Source: JACKDX01 sp964640175 (GTDB lineage: Bacteria; Myxococcota_A; Polyangia; Polyangiales; GCA-016699535). Taken from it: a DNA stretch of 64,000 nucleotides. Both the position numbers and the translations under genes were made by a program. Numbering within the stretch: position 1 is the first letter of the stretch; each line of letters begins with the position of its first letter. The stretch lies in assembly GCA_964640175.1 (NCBI GenBank), contig CAZXFW010000011.1:24709-88708 (forward strand). The letters are read 5' to 3'. Shown in pieces: positions 35,104 through 41,451 of this stretch. The notes under the pieces are model-generated. The model was not told the DNA's origin. It worked only from the letters and a program-made list of their open reading frames with translations, and searched no databases.

Positions 35104-36219
35104 TTACTTGCCTTCCGAATGCTTAACTTTCACAGGCTTGATGGACTGGTCTTGCTGGATGGAATAGCGGACCAATGCACGGAGAATTTCGTTGCGTTCT
35201 AAGTTGCCGACGAGGCGCTTAATATCTTCATAGATAGAAGGGTCGACCAATAGTCCGCCTAAGGTTCCTTTACCGTCACGTAGATCTTTGCTGACCACAC
35301 GGAAATCTGCACTGACTGCAGTGAGGTTATTGATGAACTCATCTCCTTTATTTTCATAGAGCAAGTTATGTACGGTGCTGTCTTTCGTCCGAACGGCTTG
35401 CAATAGCATCGCGAGCTCGCCTGTTGCGCTAGCCAGATGACGGACTAGGCGCTTTCCTTCAGTGCCGTAGATGAGTTCATGTGCAGCGCCATTGCCGTTT
35501 TTGATCTCGCTGATCATGGACTGAACACCGTGCGATGTCGTTGATAAATTTTCTGCGGTGCGTTGAATATGAACAAGCGTATCTTCGAGCGAATTGGCAA
35601 GGCCTTTGTCAGTGAACAATCGATTGGCAACTCCATGGCCGTGGGCAACGTATTCCAATACAGTCGATAGGTTATGAGCGATTGCTTGAAAGTCTTTGTG
35701 GAATTGCGGATCTGCCAAAGGCTCGCTGGCTTTATGAAGGTTTTCAACCAGTCCTTCTGCATGCTCAAGAATCGGGGCAGCCTTTTTGCTAAGATCCTGA
35801 ATGGCAGAGAGTGGATCGCTGCTTAGTGTTGTTTGAAGTTTCGCGCCGGGTGAAAGCACCTCTTGGTTGTTACTGCCAGCGGTAAGGTTCATCAGTCTAT
35901 CGCCAAGCATGCCTTTACTGCCGATGCTTGCCACCGTGTCTTTTCGAATAAGATGCTGCACGCTGTTGATAATACTCAGTGTGACTTCGATTCTTCCGTT
36001 TTCCAGAATATCGACATGGCTGACATTGCCTACATGGACGCCGCCCATTTGAACGGGACTGCCTGACCGTAACCCGCCAACATCTTCGAACTCAGCGCGA
36101 TATTCGGCTTTGGGGGAAAATACATTACGCCGATCGCCTACGGCGAATACCACCACCGTGCCGATGATGAGTGTCACAGTGACAAAAATTCCGACCCGAA
36201 TTTCGCTGGTTTTTTTCAT
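35104..36219 (-). CDS. MCE/MlaD-family periplasmic lipid-transport protein
   Basis: This is a 371-residue protein with an N-terminal membrane anchor (IRVGIFVTVTLIIGTVVVFAVG) followed by one MCE domain at about 35-120 (YRAEFEDVGGLRSGSPVQMGGVHVGNVSHVDIL). The rest is a long helical region with repeated heptad-like Leu, Asn and Gln, as in the tunnel-forming MlaD-type proteins. In the Mla system it hexamerises and carries phospholipids between membranes. It starts seven bases after the ATPase gene. The permease (MlaE) gene that normally sits with them is absent here. Confidence 0.9.
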   Translation of the reverse strand: MKKTSEIRVGIFVTVTLIIGTVVVFAVGDRRNVFSPKAEYRAEFEDVGGLRSGSPVQMGGVHVGNVSHVDILENGRIEVTLSIINSVQHLIRKDTVASIGSKGMLGDRLMNLTAGSNNQEVLSPGAKLQTTLSSDPLSAIQDLSKKAAPILEHAEGLVENLHKASEPLADPQFHKDFQAIAHNLSTVLEYVAHGHGVANRLFTDKGLANSLEDTLVHIQRTAENLSTTSHGVQSMISEIKNGNGAAHELIYGTEGKRLVRHLASATGELAMLLQAVRTKDSTVHNLLYENKGDEFINNLTAVSADFRVVSKDLRDGKGTLGGLLVDPSIYEDIKRLVGNLERNEILRALVRYSIQQDQSIKPVKVKHSEGK

Positions 36220-36226
36220 GGCTTAG

Positions 36227-37000
36227 TTAGAACGCATTACGCATCAAGGTTTCAGAGTCTTCGTGTTCAGGGGCAGCTCCTTGGACGAAATTGCGGACGC
36301 GCTGGTCTGTGCTTTCCCGCATTTCGCTAGGCGTACCCGTAAATATCACGCGTCCGTGATGAATCATAGCAATACGGTCACTCACGAAATCCGCGCTGTG
36401 CATATCATGGGTGACAACCACCGACGTGACGTGAAGTTGTTCTTGAAGTCTCACGATGAGGCGATTGATCCGTGTTGTATTGATCGGGTCAAGCCCCGTC
36501 GTGGGTTCATCGTATAATAGGACCTCCGGGCGTATGGCCACAGCGCGTGCCAACGCAACACGCTTTTTCATCCCTCCTGACAGATCGGAAGGCATCATGG
36601 CTTCGATGCCTTCTAACCCCACATAGGCGAGGGCTTCAGCCACCCGCGTGGAGATCTCAGTTTCGGTTGGATTTTCATGCTCTCGAAGCCCATAGGCGAC
36701 GTTTTCTCGCACCGTGAGAGAGTCAAAAAGTGCTGAGCCTTGAAACAGCATACCAATCCGTTTTCGAATGGGTGCAAATTGGGTTTCAGAAAGCTGAGTG
36801 AGGTCTTGACCGTCGAAGATAATGCTTCCGTGGTCGGTGGGCAGTAGTCCGATTAGCAGTTTAAGCAACACGCTTTTGCCTTGACCTGATCCACCAATGA
36901 TGCCGAGAGCTTCCCCTCGCTCGATGCAAAGGTTCAAGTCGTCGTACACCATTTTGCGGCCAAATGACTTTTTAACGTGTTCAAACTCAATCCACGGCAC
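36227..37000 (-). CDS. Mla-type ABC transporter ATP-binding protein
   Basis: This 257-residue ATPase has Walker A GGSGQGKS at about residues 36-43, the signature LSGGMKKRVALARA near 139-152, and Walker B EVLLYDEPTTGLDP near 159-172, followed by VVVTHDMHSADFVSDRIAMIHHGRV. The pattern ranks it with MlaF, the energising subunit of MCE phospholipid transporters. It starts at GTG 37000 without a Shine-Dalgarno sequence; a -10-like TATACT lies seven bases upstream, so the transcript could be leaderless. It is the first gene of a run with mlaD and the AAA ATPase. Confidence 0.93.
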   Translation of the reverse strand: MPWIEFEHVKKSFGRKMVYDDLNLCIERGEALGIIGGSGQGKSVLLKLLIGLLPTDHGSIIFDGQDLTQLSETQFAPIRKRIGMLFQGSALFDSLTVRENVAYGLREHENPTETEISTRVAEALAYVGLEGIEAMMPSDLSGGMKKRVALARAVAIRPEVLLYDEPTTGLDPINTTRINRLIVRLQEQLHVTSVVVTHDMHSADFVSDRIAMIHHGRVIFTGTPSEMRESTDQRVRNFVQGAAPEHEDSETLMRNAF

Positions 37001-37007
37001 AGCAGGC

Positions 37008-37013
37008 AGTATA
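37008..37013 (-). promoter_or_regulatory. Possible -10 box giving a leaderless mlaF transcript
   Basis: On the minus strand TATACT (37008-37013) lies seven bases before the GTG at 37000, so transcription would begin at or next to the start codon. No good -35 box is visible, so the element is weak evidence on its own. It agrees with the lack of a ribosome site. Confidence 0.3.
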
Positions 37014-37181
37014 TACGGTTTTAAATTGACGTGTGACAGAGAATCCGTCTTGTGAACCGAAAGTGTCCATTGGAGGATGGGCTTGGTGTGTAAGCTTGTG
37101 AGCCTCCATGGGTTGGCCTATTCTGAGGCTTTCGGCTGAATTAACAGTAGTGTAGCGTAATTGCATCAGAGTTGCATTTGC

Positions 37182-37673
37182 ATGGATCATCCTAAATTAA
37201 AGGACCAAAGTCACTTTGCACATCACGCATATCTTGGGTGCGTCCTGATTTTCTTAATGAGCTGTGGGGAGCATCGTCGTGCGGCAGAATTGTCCGAATT
37301 GGCGCAAGACTATTTGCAGCACTTTGCCGAGTTTGATCGCTGGGTACGCCGAGCCAGTGAAGGAGAAGCTGGCTTTGGTGTTTCCGATGCCTGGCAAGAA
37401 GTTGTTTTTGCAAAGCTACGACACGATCCGCACGTGATCAGTGCATGGGTAAACCGTCCGGAAATGGATGTGCCTGTGTTGAGTTTTCCCCAAGGACAGA
37501 TGCTCCCTAAGAATATTCCATGGGTGCTGTTACGCCAGGAGGGGTTTCACCATCTATACGCCGCTAAGGTTTTACTGAGTGCGCATGCGATTCCATCGTT
37601 AATCTTATCACATCAGGCAGCAGAGAAGCCATTCGTGCAAGTGATTGTCGCCTATCGTTTAAGGCGTCAGTGA
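37182..37673 (+). CDS. Small lipoprotein of unknown function
   Basis: This is a 163-residue protein with a signal and the lipobox LMSC (HHAYLGCVLIFLMSCGE). The ATG at 37182 gives the better start; a TTG at 37161 precedes it. The body has two helical stretches and a C-terminal mixed part (VPVLSFPQGQMLPKNIPWVLLRQEGFHHLYAAKVLL). No family is recognised. Its last 15 bases overlap the end of the convergent gene. It is divergent from mlaF, so it might be related to the Mla system, but nothing in its sequence shows this. Confidence 0.55.
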   Translation: MDHPKLKDQSHFAHHAYLGCVLIFLMSCGEHRRAAELSELAQDYLQHFAEFDRWVRRASEGEAGFGVSDAWQEVVFAKLRHDPHVISAWVNRPEMDVPVLSFPQGQMLPKNIPWVLLRQEGFHHLYAAKVLLSAHAIPSLILSHQAAEKPFVQVIVAYRLRRQ

Positions 37674-38576
37674 TTCAAGGCCTTGCATGTGTAGGATTTG
37701 AAATCGTTCTTTGTTGTTCGATTGAGCACATCCGATCACTTTGGCATGGCCTGAGCTGAGTACGACGCACTCGTTTGGGTTGAGGTGGGCTTGTTGGGCA
37801 AGTTTTTGGTCAGGTGTATTGGCAAGCAGGGCTGCTTGGGAGAGTGTGGGTGTCATCAGTACGGTTAGAACGCGTTCGGAGATCGTATTGGTTTCGGAGG
37901 ACAGGCGTTCACGAACGGTGGGATGAAAATACTGTGCGGCTTCAGCGCAGCGTCCCATGTCGCACTGTGTTCGCACAGAACCAAGTGCAATTCCAATACG
38001 TAAACGGCCGGTTTCCACTTCGAGCTTTTGAGCAAAGGCTGTTTCGGCGCGCCGACTGTCACGCAGGGTTTGCCATGCAAATAGCCCAGCCACAACAGCG
38101 CCTGCGATAGCAAGCCCCGCCAGCACAAGCATCACCCAAAAGAAGGGGCGTGCGCTCTGTGGGGCTGGCCGTGAGGGTCTGCTGCTTTGAGGCCATTCGG
38201 AAGAAATCGGGGTCTGAGGCGGCATGCTTCCGGAAGGGCCAGCTGAGTCCGAAGGCGGAGATGGCACTGAAGGCGTGGCTTTGGAAGTCCCACTTTGGGA
38301 GGGAGGCGGCGTGGATTTGGGCCGCGTTAGGGCAGGAGCGCCTGCCGAGGATGGCAGTGACCCCATCAACATGGTGCCTTGGGCGGATTTTTTTGCGGGT
38401 TCTGCGGGTGGGGCGTGGGGGGAGGCAGAAGGGGGCTGCACGGCGGCAAGAAGCATGGTGCCTTTGAACTTGGTTCCAGCGGGTGTGGGGCGTGGCTTTA
38501 TTTCAGCATCACAACTTGTGCAGCGTAGGGCGTCTTCCTGGTTTTTAGACCCGCAGTTCGAGCAATACACCGCCAC
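37659..38576 (-). CDS. Zinc-ribbon membrane protein with GTML motifs
   Basis: This is a 305-residue protein. Its N-terminus is a zinc ribbon with C5, C8, C19 and C22 (CSNCGS, CTSCDAEI). Residues 30-150 are Pro- and Ser-rich and include two copies of a short motif: KGTMLL at 38-43 and QGTMLM at 66-71. One transmembrane helix follows (FFWVMLVLAGLAIAGAVVAGLFAW). The C-terminal ~120 residues are outside the cytoplasm. The layout, cytoplasmic zinc ribbon and linker plus periplasmic end, is common in myxobacteria, where Thr motifs of this kind could be phosphorylated by Ser/Thr kinases. GTG start with AGGAGG four bases upstream. Divergent from nuoE. Confidence 0.78.
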   Translation of the reverse strand: MAVYCSNCGSKNQEDALRCTSCDAEIKPRPTPAGTKFKGTMLLAAVQPPSASPHAPPAEPAKKSAQGTMLMGSLPSSAGAPALTRPKSTPPPSQSGTSKATPSVPSPPSDSAGPSGSMPPQTPISSEWPQSSRPSRPAPQSARPFFWVMLVLAGLAIAGAVVAGLFAWQTLRDSRRAETAFAQKLEVETGRLRIGIALGSVRTQCDMGRCAEAAQYFHPTVRERLSSETNTISERVLTVLMTPTLSQAALLANTPDQKLAQQAHLNPNECVVLSSGHAKVIGCAQSNNKERFQILHMQGLESLTP

Positions 38577-38713
38577 ACGTCCTCCTTTTTCCTGGTTTGC
38601 CGCAGCGTACCGAGCCTGACGGGCAAATACAACTTTCGCCGAGGCATGTTTCAGGCAGGTCGTTTAGTGGGCTTGTACCATGGCCGGGGCAATGGTAAAG
38701 CGCGGCTGGCACC

Positions 38714-39196
38714 ATGCCTTTTGCTCTGAGCGATGAACGCGAGAGGACAGTTGACGAACTCCTTTCGCGCTACCCTACAAAACGTGCAGCTTGCTTGCCC
38801 GTTTTGCACCTATGTCAGGAGCAAGAAGGCTGGGTCAGCCCTGAAGTGATCGAGTATGTCGCTCAGCGTTTGGCAATGACGACGAGCGAAGTCAAAGGGG
38901 TAGTCACATTTTATACTCTTTACCATCAGGAGAAAGTGGCACCAAACGTTATCTGGGTTTGTCGGACGCTATCCTGTGAGTTGAGGGGCGCCAAAACCGT
39001 ACAGGAACATCTCGAAAAGCGTTTGGGTTGCACTATGAATAGCACCAGCAAAGACGGTAAGTTTACATTGCGCAAGGCAGAATGTCTTGCTGCATGTGGG
39101 CAAGCGCCTATGATTCAAATCAACGATCGCTATTACGAGAATCTCACGTTAGAGCGCGTCGATCAGCTGCTTGCGGAGCATGGATTCCATGGCTGA
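38714..39196 (+). CDS. nuoE: NADH dehydrogenase (complex I) subunit E
   Basis: This 160-residue subunit of the NADH-oxidising module carries the 2Fe-2S cluster N1a. The four Cys ligands C83, C88, C124 and C128 are in VCRTLSCEL and KAECLAACGQAPM. The N-terminal helical domain (LSRYPTKRAACLPVLHLCQEQEGW) is complete. It acts at the tip of the hydrophilic arm beside NuoF. It is the first gene of the nuo run; its last 8 bases overlap nuoF. Confidence 0.96.
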   Translation: MPFALSDERERTVDELLSRYPTKRAACLPVLHLCQEQEGWVSPEVIEYVAQRLAMTTSEVKGVVTFYTLYHQEKVAPNVIWVCRTLSCELRGAKTVQEHLEKRLGCTMNSTSKDGKFTLRKAECLAACGQAPMIQINDRYYENLTLERVDQLLAEHGFHG

Positions 39197-40568
39197 AACT
39201 ACGACGATTCTGACAGATCGCTACCGCTTGGAGAAAAGCTGGACTCTGCAAGTTGCTGAAGGTGCAGGTGCTTATGCCATCGCCAAGCAGGTGTTAACTC
39301 AACATACCGCCCCTGCAGATGTGATTGCCGAAGTGAAGGCGGCAAACATTCGTGGGCGAGGTGGAGCCGGGTTTCCTGCAGGAGTCAAGTGGAGTTTCAT
39401 CAAAGCTCAGCCTGGCCAATCTGTATACTTGGTGGTCAATGCCGATGAAGGGGAGCCGGGTACTTTTAAAGATCGTACCCTCATGGAAAGAGATCCCCAT
39501 CGATTGATTGAGGGCTGTATCTTGACCTCTTATGCCGTAGGAGCCCATGTCGCTTACATCTATGTCCGTCATGAGCTTCAGCTTTCGATTCGGCGGCTAG
39601 AAGACGCAATCAAAGAGGCGTATGCCAAAGGCTACCTCGGAGCCAAAGCGTTTGGCACCGACTATCGTGTCGAGATTTATGTGCATGTGGGCGCAGGTGC
39701 CTATATCTGCGGCGAAGAAACAGCTATGCTTAACTCGCTTGAGGGCAGGCGCGGTGAGCCTCGGCTCAAGCCACCATTTCCGGCACAAGTCGGCGTCTTT
39801 GGACAGCCCACGTTAGTGAACAACGTGGAGACTGTAGCATCCATCCCCGACATCTTAGGCATGGGAGGGGGGGCTTGGTCGGCACTTAGCCGCTTGCCTG
39901 CGGATGGTGGCGTGCGCTTGTATGGTGTCAGCGGGCATGTGAAGCGACCGGGAATCTATGAGGCCCCAGTAGGGCTAAGTCTTCGAGAGTTGATCTATGA
40001 ATTCGGCGGAGGAATGTTGCATGACGATCGTCCCCTCAAGGCTGTTATTCCTGGGGGGTCTTCGACGCCTCTTTTGAAGCCGGAAGATAAGGTGCACGCT
40101 CCTCAGCCAGAGCATCCGTTGCATGCCTGGCATGGCAAAAGCCACATTGATGTGCCTATGGGTGTTGATACATTTCGTGCAATAGGGTCGATGCTGGGAA
40201 CATGTTGCGCCATCGTGATGGATAGTTCTGTCAATATGGTGGAAGCCTGTCACAACCTCATGAAGTTTTATAAACATGAATCGTGTGGTCAGTGCACGCC
40301 CTGCCGTGAAGGAACGGGTTGGTTGGTGGATGTGCTTTGCCGATTGCGCACTGGACAGGCCAAGCCACACGATGTGGATCTGTTGGTAGACATTTCCAAC
40401 AGTATGATGGGTAACACCATTTGTGCATTTGCCGATGGCACCGCCATGCCAATGCTTGCCTTTATTCAAAAGTTCCGAGCCGAATTTATACAGGCTGCGG
40501 GAAGTTCAACTCACGCATTACGACTCGATGACTCCGCGCTCAAATTGGGCATGGGACAAGCAGCATGA
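39189..40568 (+). CDS. nuoF: NADH dehydrogenase (complex I) subunit F, NADH- and FMN-binding
   Basis: This 459-residue subunit binds NADH and FMN and starts electron transfer. FMN- and NADH-site motifs include GRGGAGFPAGVKW near residue 57, NADEGEPGTFKDR and GEETAMLNSLEGRRGEPRLKPPFP. The 4Fe-4S cluster ligands are in SCGQCTPCREGTGW and the later NTICAF. I chose ATG 39189 because GGAG (39175-39178) lies at the right distance; the family N-terminus fits. The end overlaps nuoJ by 4 bases (ATGA). nuoG, normally next, is missing. Confidence 0.97.
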   Translation: MAETTTILTDRYRLEKSWTLQVAEGAGAYAIAKQVLTQHTAPADVIAEVKAANIRGRGGAGFPAGVKWSFIKAQPGQSVYLVVNADEGEPGTFKDRTLMERDPHRLIEGCILTSYAVGAHVAYIYVRHELQLSIRRLEDAIKEAYAKGYLGAKAFGTDYRVEIYVHVGAGAYICGEETAMLNSLEGRRGEPRLKPPFPAQVGVFGQPTLVNNVETVASIPDILGMGGGAWSALSRLPADGGVRLYGVSGHVKRPGIYEAPVGLSLRELIYEFGGGMLHDDRPLKAVIPGGSSTPLLKPEDKVHAPQPEHPLHAWHGKSHIDVPMGVDTFRAIGSMLGTCCAIVMDSSVNMVEACHNLMKFYKHESCGQCTPCREGTGWLVDVLCRLRTGQAKPHDVDLLVDISNSMMGNTICAFADGTAMPMLAFIQKFRAEFIQAAGSSTHALRLDDSALKLGMGQAA

Positions 40569-41143
40569 GTGGTCTAGGAAATGTGTTTTTCGTGGTGTGT
40601 GCATTGCTGGCGCTGATGTCTGCACTAGCCACTGTGACAGTGCGTAGTCCATTGCGCGCTGCAGTTGCATTGCTGTTTCATATCATTTCGTTGGCGGGAC
40701 TATACCTCACGCTGCATGCGCATTTATTGGCAGCGTTGCAGTTGCTTGTTTATGCGGGAGCCATTGTCGTTTTGTTCATATTTGTGATTATGCTGCTTGG
40801 CCCAAGCGCGACGACAATGGGTACGAACCGGGGGCTAATGGTCCGGGGCGTTGCTGTGGGTTGTATGTTGATACTCACCGCGGTGTTGGCGACAGCGGTG
40901 GCAGCCGTGTCTTATGAACCCAAACCAATCGCATTTTGCAATGAATCCGCATCGGCGCAGTGTGCGATTTTTGGGGGAGTGCGGGCGTTTGCACGAGAGC
41001 TTTTTGGCCAAGGATCTGACCTTAATACCATGCAGGGAGCGGTTGTTCCTTTTGAGTTGATTTCGATTTTGCTGTTAGTTGCTGTGGTTGGAGCAATCGC
41101 TGTGGCTAAAGGACGCAGTCATGCAGAGACGAGGGGCAAGTGA
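40565..41143 (+). CDS. nuoJ: NADH dehydrogenase (complex I) subunit J
   Basis: This is a 192-residue membrane subunit with five helices. The family core VRSPLRAAVALLFHIISLAGLYLTLHAHLLAALQLLVYAGAIVVLFIFVIMLLG (residues about 22-75) is clear. It forms the membrane arm near the quinone module. The start ATG overlaps the nuoF stop and its own stop overlaps nuoK, so translation is coupled. The loop at 115-150 is a small hydrophilic insert. Confidence 0.95.
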   Translation: MSGLGNVFFVVCALLALMSALATVTVRSPLRAAVALLFHIISLAGLYLTLHAHLLAALQLLVYAGAIVVLFIFVIMLLGPSATTMGTNRGLMVRGVAVGCMLILTAVLATAVAAVSYEPKPIAFCNESASAQCAIFGGVRAFARELFGQGSDLNTMQGAVVPFELISILLLVAVVGAIAVAKGRSHAETRGK

Positions 41144-41442
41144 GCCTGAGCCATTATTTGATTTTATCGAGCATGATTTTTGGGATTGGAGCCATCGGCT
41201 TTTTGACACGCAGGAATGTGCTTATTCAGCTCATGGCCATTGAGTTAATGCTCAATGCTGTCAATCTGACGTTGATTGCGTTCAATCGGTGGCTGCCCAA
41301 CAATCATGTGGGTCAAATGTTTGCGTTCTTTGTGATTGCAATAGCCGCAGCCGAGGCTGCTGTGGGGTTGGCCATTGTGATTAGCCTTTTTCGTTTGCGA
41401 CAAAGCATACAAAGTGATGAAGCCAATCTGTTGAAACACTAG
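41140..41442 (+). CDS. nuoK: NADH dehydrogenase (complex I) subunit K
   Basis: This 100-residue membrane subunit has three helices. Diagnostic parts are GIGAIGFLTRRNVLIQLMAIELMLNAVNLTLIAF and VIAIAAAEAAVGLAIVI, each holding one of the conserved membrane Glu residues used in proton pumping. GTG start overlapping the nuoJ stop (GTGA). Confidence 0.96.
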   Translation: MSLSHYLILSSMIFGIGAIGFLTRRNVLIQLMAIELMLNAVNLTLIAFNRWLPNNHVGQMFAFFVIAIAAAEAAVGLAIVISLFRLRQSIQSDEANLLKH

Positions 41443-41451
41443 TTGACTGTT

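Noticed and set aside
37659..38576. The zinc-ribbon protein as a transcription factor
   Set aside because: The membrane helix and long extracytoplasmic end make a DNA-binding regulator unlikely.
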